A stretch of 64,000 nt of DNA from Streptomyces radicis (GTDB lineage Bacteria; Actinomycetota; Actinomycetes; Streptomycetales; Streptomycetaceae): the NCBI RefSeq assembly GCF_003626575.1, contig NZ_RBDY01000015.1:62001-126000 (forward strand). Reading direction: 5' to 3'. The position numbers and the translations under genes are program-made. Below, piece by piece: positions 1 through 13,800 of the stretch (the stretch's first letter is position 1; each line of letters starts with the position of its first letter). The notes under the pieces were generated by a model. That model worked only from the letters and a program-made list of their open reading frames with translations, searched no databases and had not been told where the DNA came from.

Positions 1-1
1 C

Positions 2-936
<935 letters not shown>

Positions 937-940
<4 letters not shown>

Positions 941-1500
941 CCGAGCTGCTCCACGACACCGCACAGCGCGTCCACCCGACCGACGAGGAGCTGCTGCGCC
1001 GCGTGCTGACCCCGTACCGGGCCAAGCGCTGCGAGTACCTCACCTCGGCCGAGGTCACCCTGGAGGGCGACCCCGGCGACGGCGGACGGCTCACCGCGGC
1101 CTGCTCGTTCTACATCCCCGAGTCCTGCTACATCGACGACACGGGGCACTTCAACTCGGTCGAGTTCAACATCTGCTTCAACCAGATGGCCTACTACCTG
1201 ATGGCCAAGGCCGTGAAGGAGTCGCTGATCGAGCCGTTCTCGCGGTGGACGCTCGACCAGTTCTGGCAGCGGCAGCTCGCGGACATCCTCATCACCGACT
1301 TCAAGAGCGCCTTCCGCAGCGCCATGAGCGGCCGCCACTTCAAGGGCCGGATCGAGGTCGTCGACATCGCCGAGTGGGACGCCAACGACCTGCGCGACGC
1401 CCTCGTCATGCTGCGGACCCGGGCCCAGTACTGGGACGAGCACGGCGGCGAGAGCCATGGCGAGATCTCGGCCGCGATCACCAACCCGCCCCAGAACTGA
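937..1500 (+). CDS. FcoT/CmiS1-type hotdog thioesterase (glycine Michael-addition enzyme for a beta-amino acyl starter)
   Basis: The protein has 187 residues, the usual length for the FcoT family (Mycobacterium Rv0098, ScoD, CmiS1). The family signature is clear: TGHFN at 69-73, CFNQMAY at 80-86 and YWDEHGGESHGE at 165-176. Characterised relatives in cremimycin (CmiS1) and isonitrile lipopeptide pathways (ScoD) add glycine to the beta carbon of an alpha,beta-unsaturated acyl thioester and then hydrolyse it to an N-carboxymethyl-beta-amino acid. The ATG start overlaps the upstream PKS stop. A glycine-oxidase-like flavoenzyme follows two genes later, as this chemistry requires. Family assignment is from the sequence; the Michael-addition role is inferred from family and context. 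Confidence 0.87.
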
Positions 1501-1536
1501 CAGCCAGCCAGCTCCGCCCCGGCGAAGGAAGCGACG

Positions 1537-3620
<2,084 letters not shown>

Positions 3621-3624
<4 letters not shown>

Positions 3625-4709
3625 ACACAGTTGTCGTCGGCGGTGGCGTCATCGGCCTCGCCGCCGCCTGGCGGGCCCGGCGCGCGGGCCTCGCCGTCAC
3701 CGTGATCGACCCGGCCCCCGGCAGCAAGGCGTCCCATGTGTCGGGCGGCATGCTCCCCGCCGTCAACGACCAGATGTACGACCAGGAGAACCTCCTGCGC
3801 CTGTGCCTGGCCTCCCGCGAGCTGTACCCGTCGTTCGTCGCCGAGCTCGAGGAGTTCGCCCCCGCGGGCTTCAGGAACGACGGCGTCCTCGACGCCGCGT
3901 TCGACGAGGACGCCCTGGGCTCCCTCGACCGCCAGCAGTCCTTCCAGGAGTCGCTCGGCATCCGCACCGAACGCCTCACCGCGGCCGAGGTCGGCGCGCT
4001 CCAGCCGGCGTTCGCGCCCGTCCTCGGCGGCCTGCTGTCGCCCGACGACGGCGCCGTCGACCCGCGCGTCCTCACCGCCGCGCTGATCACCGCCGTCGAG
4101 GCGCTCGGCGGCACCGTCATCCGCAGGGCCGCCACCCGCGTGGCCGACCACGCCGTCGTCCTCGACAACGGCGAGGCCGTGGCGTTCGACCGCCTCGTCC
4201 TGGCCGCGGGCTGCTGGACGCACCGCGTCGATGGCCTGCCCCAGGGCGCCATCCCCGAGATCCGCCCCGTCAAGGGCCAGATCGTGCGCCTGCACTCGGA
4301 CCCGCCGCTGCTCGCCGTCACCGCCCGCGCCCTCTCCAAGGGCTCGTCCCTCTACCTCGTGCCCCGCCTCGACGGCGAGCTCGTCGTCGGCGCCACCTAC
4401 GAGGAGCGCGGCTACGACGAGACCGTCACCGCCGATGGCACCAGCGGCCTGCTGGCCCGCGCCGCCGCCGTCATGCCGGGCGTGGGCGCGCTGCGCTTCG
4501 CCGAGGTCAGCGCGGGGCTGCGCCCCGGCTCGCCCGACGACCTGCCCCTCATCGGCCCCACCACCGTGCCCGATGTCTACCTGGCCTCGGGCCACTTCCG
4601 CATGGGCGTCCAGCTCGCCCCCGTCACCGCCGAGGCCATCGCGGCCCACCTCACCGACGCGACGCCGCCCGCCGTGACCGCGCCGTTCACCCCGCTCCGC
4701 CTGGCCTGA
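3621..4709 (+). CDS. FAD-dependent glycine/amine oxidase (CmiS2/ThiO-like)
   Basis: This 362-residue DAO-superfamily flavoprotein has an N-terminal dinucleotide-binding motif GGGVIG at 7-12. Its C-terminal FAD motif is GLRPGSPDDLPLIGPT followed by GHFRMGVQLAP, as in ThiO and other D-amino acid/glycine oxidases. In cremimycin biosynthesis the homologous CmiS2 oxidises the N-carboxymethyl group left by CmiS1, releasing glyoxylate and leaving a free beta-amine. Its place in one operon with the FcoT-like enzyme and a PKS piece makes the same role likely here. The GTG start at 3621 overlaps the preceding TGA (GTGA). No signal peptide is seen. A generic ThiO role is the alternative, but no thiamine genes are nearby. 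Confidence 0.88.
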
Positions 4710-4760
4710 CGACCGGCCCGCCCCTTCGGTACCCGCCCCCCTTCGGCACCCGCCCCCGCC

Positions 4761-4791
4761 GCCCCGTTCCGGCCCACCGCCGGAGCGGGGC
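4761..4791. terminator. Bidirectional terminator hairpin between convergent PKS-cluster operons
   Basis: GCCCCGTTCCGG (4761-4772) pairs with CCGGAGCGGGGC (4780-4791) across a 7-nt loop. All 12 positions pair, one of them G-U. It lies in the 180-bp gap between the oxidase stop and the stop of the convergent PKS. A second, weaker GC-rich inverted repeat lies at about 4828-4858. Confidence 0.7.
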
Positions 4792-4889
4792 GGCGTCGCG
4801 TCGCCCCCGGGCCGCGGGCATGCCGGAGGGTCGGGCCCCAGGGAAGGGGACCCGGCCCTCGCGGCTCGCTCTCGGCCCGGACCCGGCGG

Positions 4890-7800
4890 TCAGGAGACCG
4901 TCGCCAGGGCGCTCAGCGTGCCGGTGGCGTTCTCGGTCCAGGAGTGGTCGCCCTCCGCGCGCGACCTGATGGTGAGGGCACGGCCCGTCGGCTCCTCGGG
5001 CCCCACGATGACCTGGAGCAGCGCCGCGCCCTGGGAGCCGAAGGTGACGGGCGCGTTCAGGACCAGCTCGGCTATCTCGTCCGAGCCGACGGTCCGCGCG
5101 GCGTGGAAGGCCAGCTCGACGAACGCGGTGCCCGGCAGGACGACCGTGCCCATCACGATGTGGTCGCCGAGCCACGCGTGGCCGGCAAGCGCCACACGGC
5201 CGGTGAACAGGTGGCTGCCGTCCGGGAGTTCGGTGGCCGTGGCCAGCAGCGGATGGGACGCGGACTCCAGGCCGAGCCCGGCCGCCGAGCCCGCGGGCTC
5301 GGGCGCCTCGAGCCAGTAGCGGCGCCGCTGGAACGCATACGTCGGAAGCGCGACGCCCCTGGCCCCGCTCCCGCCGATGAACCCCTCCCAGTCGACGGGC
5401 ACCCCGCACGCGTGGACCTGCGCCAGGCCCCTGACCAGGTCGTCCGGCTCGTCGTGCCGGGGGCGCAGCAGCGGAACGGCGGTGGCCTGCGGAAGCGCCC
5501 GGCGGGCGAGCGCGGTGAGGACGGCGTCGGGGCCGATCTCGAGGAAGGTGGTGACGCCGAGGCCCTGGAGCGCCATGAGTCCGTCGTGGAAACGGGTGGT
5601 GGCGCGGATGTGGTCCGTCCAGTACGTGGCGTCCGCGACATCGGAGCCGAGGGGCCGCCCCGTGACCGTGGAGACCAGCGGGATACGCGGCTGGCGGTAG
5701 GTCAGCAGCTGGGCGGTCAGCCAGAAGTCGTCGAGCATCGGCTCCATGAGCGGCGAGTGGAACGCGTGGCTGACCGTGAGGCGGCGGGTGCGCCGCCCCC
5801 GTCCGGCGAACTCCCCGGCGATCGCGGTCACTTCGGCCTCGTCGCCGGACAGGACGACGGCGCGGGGGCCGTTGATGGCGGCGATGCCCACCAGGTCGGT
5901 GAGATGCGGCGTGACCTCGTCCTCGGTGGCCTCGACCGCGATCATCGCGCCGCCCGCGGGCAGGGCCTGCATCAGGGTGCCGCGGGCGGCGACCAGGCGG
6001 CAGGCGTCGTCGAGGGAGAGGATCCCCGCGGTGTGCGCCGCGGCGATCTCGCCGATGGAGTGGCCGATGACATGGGTCGGGGTGACACCGAAGTCGTCGG
6101 CCAGCAGGCGGGTCAGGGCCGTCTGGAGGGCGAAGAGCGCGGGCTGGGTCCAGCGGGTGCGGTCGATGAGCGCCGGGTCGTCGCCGAACACCACGTCCCT
6201 GAGCGGCCGTTCGGCCTCCAGGTGGCGGTCGAGCGTGGCGCACACCTCGTCGAACGCCGCCCGGTAGGTGGGGTAGGTCGCGTGGAGCCGCCGCCCCATC
6301 CCCGCGTGCTGGGCGCCCTGCCCGGTGAAGAGGAACGCCACCCGCTCGGTGGGCGGCCCGGTGCGCACCGTGGCGGACGAGGGGTCGTGGACGAGGGCCC
6401 GCAGCCGCGCGATCAGGTCGTCCCTTTCGGTGCCGACGACGGCGGCGTGGTGCTCGAACGCCGTGCGCGCGGTGGCCAGGGAGTAGGCGATGTCGGCCGG
6501 GTGCAGGTCGGGGTGCTCGGTGACGTGGTCGAGCAGGCGCTCGGCCTGGTGGGGGAGGGCCTCGGCGGTCTTGGCCGACAGGATCCACGGGACGGGCCCG
6601 TGCGGCGTGGGCGCGGCGGCGGTCTCGGCCGGTTGGTCGGGTGCCTGTTCGAGGATGAGGTGGGCGTTGGTGCCGCTGATGCCGAAGGAGGAGACGGCGG
6701 CGCGGCGTGGGTGGTCGGTCTCTGGCCAGGCGCGGGCCTCGGTGAGGAGGCGGATGTTGCCCGTGGTCCAGTCGATGTGCGGGCTGGGCTCGTCGACATG
6801 GAGGGTGCGGGGGAGGACGCCGTGGCGCATGGCCTCGATCATCTTGATGACGCCGCCGATGCCCGCGGCCGCCTGGGCGTGCCCGATGTTGGACTTCAAC
6901 GACCCCAGCCACAGCGGCTCTTGGCGGTCCCGGCCGTAGGTGGCGAGGAGGGCCTGGGCCTCGATGGGGTCGCCGAGCGAGGTGCCCGTGCCATGGCCCT
7001 CGACGGCGTCCACGTCGTGGGGGGTGAGCCCGGCGCTGGCCAACGCCTGGGCGATGACGCGTTGCTGCGATGGGCCGTTGGGGGCGGTGAGGCCGTTGGA
7101 GGCGCCGTCCTGGTTGACGGCGGAGCCGCGGATCACGGCGAGCACGGGGTGCCCGTTGCGCCGGGCGTCCGAGAGGCGTTCCAGCACGATCATCCCCGCG
7201 CCCTCGGCCCAGGCGACGCCGTCGGCCGCGGCCGCGAAGGACTTGCACCGGCCGTCGGGGGCCAGGCCGCGCTGGCGGCTGAACTCCAGGAACATCCCGG
7301 CGTTGGCCATCACGGTCGCCCCGCCCGCCAGGGCCATGTCGCACTCGCCCTGGCGGATGGCCTGGCAGGCCAGATGAAGCGCCACCAACGACGAGGAGCA
7401 GGCCGTGTCGACGGTGACCGCGGGCCCTTCAAGGCCGAGCGTGTAGGCGACGCGGCCCGAGGCCACGCTCGCGGTGGTGCCGGTCAGCAGATAGCCCTCG
7501 ACGCGCTCGCTGCCCCGGTGGGTCAGGGAGACATACTCCTGCGTGACGACCCCGGTGAAGACGCCGGTCGACGTGGCGTGCAGCGTCGTGGGGTCGATGC
7601 CGGTGGACTCCAGGCTCTCCCACGCCGTTTCGAGGATGAGGCGCTGCTGCGGATCGAGCGCCAGGGCCTCGCGCGGGCTGATCCCGAAGAACTCGGGGTC
7701 GAAGCGGTCGGCGTCGTAGAGGAACCCGCCCTCGCGGGCATAGGTCTTGCCCGGGGCGTCGGGGTCGGGGTCGTAGAGGCCCTCCACGTCCCAGCCGCGG

Positions 7801-10800
7801 TTGTCGGGGAACGCGCCCACCGCGTCCCGCTCGTCCGCCACCAGGCGCCACAGCTCCTCGGGCGTGCTGACGCCGCCGGGGAAGCGGCAGCCCATCCCCA
7901 CGACGGCGATCGGCTCGTCGTCGGCGGGCGTGGGGCGCGCGGCCTCGGGGGCGCTCGCCGCCCGCGCGGCGAAGGGCGGCGCGTCGTCGTCGGGCGCGGC
8001 CTCGTCGTCGACCAGCTCGTCCCTGAGGTGGCTGATCAGCGCGTCGGGCGTGGGGTGGTCGAACAGCATGGTGGACGGCAGGTGCAGCCCCGTCTCCTCG
8101 CCGAGCACCAGCAGCAGCTCGATGCCGCTGAGCGAGTCGAAGCCCAGCTCCCTGAACGGGCTCCCTGGATCGAGCGCGGGCGGCGAGGCATGACCGAGGA
8201 CGGCGGCGACGTGCTCGGCCAGGAAGTCGAGGAGCAGACGGCGTTGTTCGGCCTCGGGCTGGCCCGCGAGCCGTCGGCGCAGCGGGGCGTCAGGGGCCGG
8301 GGCGCTCTCGCGCCTCGCGGGCTGGTCCTTGGCCGGGAACAGCTCGGCCAGCAGCGGCGACAGCGGGCTCGACGCCCGTTGCGCGCGGGCCGCCGCGCCA
8401 TCGAGCGCCGCGGGCACGAGCACCGCGCGCTCCGCCGCGAGGGCCGCGTCGAAGAGGGCGAGCGCCCGCTCCTCGGGCATCGGGGCGAGGCCACCGCGGC
8501 TCATCCTGGCCAGGTCGCGCTCGTCGAGGGTGTCGGCCATGCCGCTCTCCCACAGGCCCCACGCGAGCGACGTCGCGGGCAGCCCGGCGGCGCGGCGGTG
8601 CTCGGCGAGCGCGTCGAGGAAGGCGTTGGCCGCGGCGTAGTTGGCCTGCCCCGGGGAGCCGAGGGTGCCGACCGCGGACGAGAACAGCACGAACGCGTCC
8701 AGGTCGGCGTCCCGCGTCGCCCGGTGCAGGTTCCACGCGCCGTCGGCCTTGGGCCGCAGCACCGCGTCGAGCCGCTCCGGGGCGAGCGCCGTGACGACGC
8801 CGTCGTCCAGGACGCCCGCGCAGTGCACCACCGCGCCGAGCGGGTGCTCGTCCGGCAGCGAAGCGAGCAGCGCGGCCAGCGCGTCGGGGTCGGCGACGTC
8901 GCAGGCGGCGACGGTGACGTCGGCGCCGAGCGCGGTCAGCTCGTCGACGAGCGTGCCCGCCGCCTCGGGGCCCCTCCTGCTGGTCAGCAGCAGCCTTCTG
9001 ACGCCGCGCCGGGTGACCAGGTGGCGCGCCAGGAGGGCGCCGAGGGCGCCGGTGCCGCCGGTGACCAGCACGGTCCGCCGCGCGTCGAACGGCGCGGCCG
9101 GCGGCGCGCCTTCGCCGAGCCCGGCCAGCCTGGGCACCAGGAACCTGCCCTCGCGCACGGCGAGTTGGGACTCGCCGGTGGCCAGGCCCGCCACCAGGGC
9201 CTCGCGGGAGGCGCGCGAGCCGTCGAGGTCGAGCAGCGTGAAGCGGTCGGGGTGCTCGGACTGCGCCGAGCGGATCAGGCCCCAGACCGCGGCGGCGGCC
9301 GGATCGGCGCCGTTCGCGCCGGGCCCGGCGTCCGCGCCCGTGGCGACCGCGCCCTCGGTGAGGACCACGAGGCGGCAGTCGGCGCCGCCCTCGGCGAGCA
9401 CCGCCTGCGCCAGCGCGAGGGCGAGGCGCGTCGCGGCGTGCGCCGCCTCGGCCGGGTCGGCGCCATCGGCGGCGGCCCACGCGGTGCCGGGGACGACGAC
9501 CGTCCTGGCCCCCTCGGCACCGGCCCGCAGCGCCGCGCGCAGGGCGTCGGCGTCGGGGTGGGTCTCGGTCGCGCGGCCGAGCGACGCCGCGAGCGCGGCG
9601 ACGTGCCGGTCGTCGGCGCTCCCCACGACGGCCCAACCCGCCCCGTCCGGGGGCGTGGTGGCGCGTTCGGGCGCGGGCAGCGAGCGCCAGGCGACCTCGT
9701 GGAGCGCCCCGTCGCGCTCGGGCCGCGCCGCGGCGAGCTGGTCGGCGCCGACGGGGCGCAGCACCAGGGAGTCGGCGGTCAGGACCGGCGCGCCCGACGC
9801 GTCGGTGACCGTCAGCGCGACCGTCTCGGGGCCGGGGCGCGCCAGCGTGACGCGCAGGGCGCGCGCACCGGACGCGTGCAGGGTGACGCCGCTCCACGAG
9901 AACGGCACGAGCAGCGTGCCGTCCGCCGGGGCGTCGGGCGAGGCCAGCGCGACGGGGTGGAGCGCGGAGTCCAGCAGCCCCGGGTGGACGCCGTAGCCAC
10001 CGGGGGCGACCCCCGACGGCAGGGCCACCTCGGCATACAGCGTGTCGCCGTCGCGCCAGGCGGCGGTGAGCCCCTGGAACAGCGGGCCGTAGCCGAACCC
10101 GGCCTCGGCGATCCGCCGGTAGAAGCCCTCGGTCGGCACGCTCTCGGCCGACGCCGGGGGCCAGGCCGCCTCGGGGCCGGGCGCGGCGGGCGCGCCGTCC
10201 CCCGCCAGGCCGAGCGTGCCGGTGACATGGCACGTCCAGTCGGCGTCCCGCGGCGCGTCCTCGGGCCGCGAGTGGACGGCGAACGTCCGCCGCCCCGCGT
10301 CGTCCTCGGGCCTGACCAGCACCCGCAGCTGGAGCGCGCCGCGCTCGGGCAGGGCGAGGAAGACATGGTGGGTGAGGTCGAGGATCCGGGGGCGGTCGAC
10401 GCGGGCCGCGGCGTGCAGCAGCATGTCGACGAACGCCACGCCCGGCATGACCGCGGTGCCGAAGACGACGTGCTCGGTCGCCCAGGCGGGCTCTGACGCG
10501 TTCACCCGGCCCGTCAGGAGCAGGCCGCCCGGGTCGGGCAGCTCGACCGCGGTGGTCAGCAGCGGATGGCCCGTGGCCGCGAGGCCCAGGCCGTCGGCGC
10601 CCGCGGTGGGCCTGGGCGTCGGGAGCCAGTAACGCGAGCGTCGGAACGGGTAGGTGGGCAGATCGAGCGCGGGCGCGGGGGCCCCGCCGAACACGCCCGC
10701 CCAGTCGACGGGGACGCCGTGCGCGTGCAGGCGGCCGAGCGCGGTCACCAGCGCGTGGGGCTCCTCGCGGTCGCGGTGCAGGGTGGGGACGACGGTGGCC

Positions 10801-13800
10801 GCGTCGGCCCGGGCGAGGGACTGCCGAGTCATGGCGGTGAGGATCCCGTCGGGGCCCAACTCCAGGTAGCGCGTGACGCCTTCGGCCTCGAGACGGGTCA
10901 CCGCGTCGGCGAAGCGCACCGTGCCGCGCACATGCCGCACCCAGTACTCGGGGGTGGCCACGTCGCCGTCCGCCACCACGGGGATCACCGGCCGCGCGTA
11001 CTCCATGGCCTCGGCGACCTGGCGGAAGTCCTCCAGCATCGGGTCCATGAGCGGCGAGTGGAACGCGTGGGAGACCTTGAGCCGCTTCGCCCTGCGCTCG
11101 CCGAGGCGCTCGACGACCGCCGTGACGGCGTCCTCGGTGCCCGAGAGCACCACGGACGTCGGCCCGTTGACGGCGGCCAGGCCCACGCGCCCCGTCAGAT
11201 AGGGGGTGACCTCGTCCTCGGTGGCCTCGACGGCCACCATCGCGCCCCCGGGCGGCAGCGCCCCCATGAGCGCGCCCCTGGCGGTGATCAGCACGGCGGC
11301 GTCCTCGAGCGAGAACACCCCGGCCACATGCGCGGCGGCCAGCTCGCCGATCGAGTGCCCGGCGAGGAAGTCGGGCCGCACGCCCCATGACTCGAGCAGC
11401 CTGAAGAGCGCCACCTCCACCGCGAAGATCGCGGGCTGGGTGAACTCGGTCCGGTCGAGCGCCTCCCGGTCGCCCCACATCACGTCCCGCACGACCCCGT
11501 CGAGCACCGCGCACACGTCGTCGAACGCGCGCGCGAACGCCGGGAACGCGGCGTACAACTCCCGTCCCATGCCCAGGCGTTGACTGCCTTGCCCGGTGAA
11601 GAGAAACGCCGTCCCGCCCGGGCGCGGGGTGCCGCGCACCAGGGCGGGCGACGGCTCACCGCGGCCGAGGGCGTCAAGGGCGCGCTCGAACGCCGCGCGG
11701 TCGGCCGCGACGACGGCCGCGCGGTGCGGGAGGTGCGCGCGCGTGGTGGCCAGGGCGTGGCCGATGGCGGCGGGCGCGAGCCCGGGGCGGGCGGCCAGGT
11801 GGTCGCGCAGGCGCCTGGCCTGGTCCTTCAGCGCGTCCTCGCTCCTGGCGGAGAGCACCCACGGGACCACGCCGCCCTCGGGGGCCTCGGGGACCGCCGC
11901 GGTCTCGGCCGGTTGGTCGGGTGCCTGTTCGAGGATGAGGTGGGCGTTGGTGCCGCTGATGCCGAAGGAGGAGACGGCGGCGCGGCGTGGGTGGTCGGTC
12001 TCGGGCCAGGCGCGGGCCTCGGTGAGGAGCTCGATGCGGCCCGAGGCCCAGTCGATGCGCGGGCTGGGCTCGTCGACGTGCAGGGTCATCGGAAGAACGC
12101 CGTGGCGCATGGCCTCGATCATCTTGATGACGCCGCCGATGCCCGCGGCCGCCTGGGCGTGCCCGATGTTGGACTTCAACGACCCCAGCCACAGGGGCTC
12201 TTCGCGGCCCTGGCCATAGGTGGCCAGGAGGGCCTGCGCCTCGATGGGGTCGCCGAGCGAGGTGCCCGTGCCATGGCCCTCGACGGCGTCCACGTCGTGG
12301 GGGGTGAGCCCGGCGCTGGCCAACGCCTGGGTGATGACGCGCTGTTGGGAGGGGCCGTTGGGGGCGGTGAGGCCGTTGGACGCCCCGTCCTGGTTGACGG
12401 CGGAGCCGCGGATCACGGCGAGCACGGGGTGCCCGTTGCGCCGGGCGTCCGAGAGGCGTTCCAGCACGATCATCCCCGCGCCCTCGCCCCATGTGGTGCC
12501 GTCGGCCGCGGCCGCGTACGACTTGCACCGGCCGTCCGAGGCGAGCCCGCGCTGCTGCCCGAACTCCACGAACATCCCCGGCGTCGCCATGATGGTGACG
12601 CCGCCGGCGAGCGCGAGCGAGCACTCCCCGGCGCGCAGGGCCTGCGCCGCCTGGTGCAGCGCGACGAGCGACGACGAGCACGCGGTGTCGATCGTCACCG
12701 CGGGGCCTTCGAGGCCGAACGTGTAGGCCAGCCGCCCCGAGGCGACGCTCGCGGTGGTGCCGGTGAGCAGATAGCCGCCGAGTCCTTCGTCGCCCTCGTG
12801 CAGCCGCGGGCCGTACTCCTGCGACATCGCGCCCACGAACACCCCGGTGCCGCTGCCGTGCAGCCCGCCGGGATCGATCCCCGCGCGCTCGAACGCCTCC
12901 CACGCGATCTGGAGCAGCACCCGCTGCTGCGGGTCCATGGCCGTGGCCTCGCGCGGGCTGATCCCGAAGAACTCCGCGTCGAACTCGGCGGCCACGTCGA
13001 GGAATCCGCCGTGCCGCGTATAGGTCTTGCCGCGCACGCCTGGCTCCGGGTCGTACAGCCCCTTGAGGTCCCAGCCGCGGTCGTCGGGGAACGGGCTGAT
13101 CGCGTCGGTGCCGTTGTCGACAAGACGCCACAGCCCCTCGGGCGAGCCCGCGCCACCGGGGAAGCGGCAGGCCATGCCGACGACCACGACCGGGTCGTCG
13201 GCGTCGGCCCCCGCCGCCGTCCGCGCGGCGGAGTCGCCCGCCGACGCGTCGTCGCCCAGGGCGAGTTCGCACAGCCGCCGGGCCAGCCGCGTCGGGCTCG
13301 GGTGGTCGTAGACGGCGCTGTCGGGGAGCGCGAGTCCGGTCGCGTCGTTCAACGACTGGCGGAGCTGGACCGCCAGCGTCGAGTCCATGCCGAGGTCGCG
13401 GAACGCCCGGTCGACGTCCACCGAGTCCGTGCTCAGATGGCCGAGCACCAACGCCGTGCGCAGCCGCACCAGTGCGAGCGCCTCGCGCTCCCGCGATTCC
13501 TCGGGCAGCCCGGCGATCCGCTCCGCCCATGGCGCGCTTCCCCCGCGCGCCTCCGCGGGCGGCTCCTGGGTCAGCTCCTCGCGCGGCTCGGCGTCGGCGG
13601 CCCGCGCGACGTGCTCGAACGCGGTGGTGACCTCGGGCCAGTGGCGCTCGCGCTGGAACGCGTAGGTGGGCAGCGGCACGCGGCGCGGCGTCCGCCCGGC
13701 GAAGACCGCGGACCAGTCCACGGGCACGCCGTTCACGTGCAGCTCCGCGAGGGACGCGAGCAGCAGCGGCCAAGGCGCCTCGTTCCGCCGCAGCGAGCCC

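Noticed and set aside
4944..10496. An 1850-codon open frame on the forward strand inside the large PKS
   Set aside because: It is the antisense shadow of intact KS, AT, DH and KR domains and has no protein motifs of its own.
6619..12490. The near-identical KS tracts as a possible assembly collapse or mobile element
   Set aside because: Both copies sit in correct frame within complete but otherwise different modules and have no element ends. Conversion or duplication is simpler.
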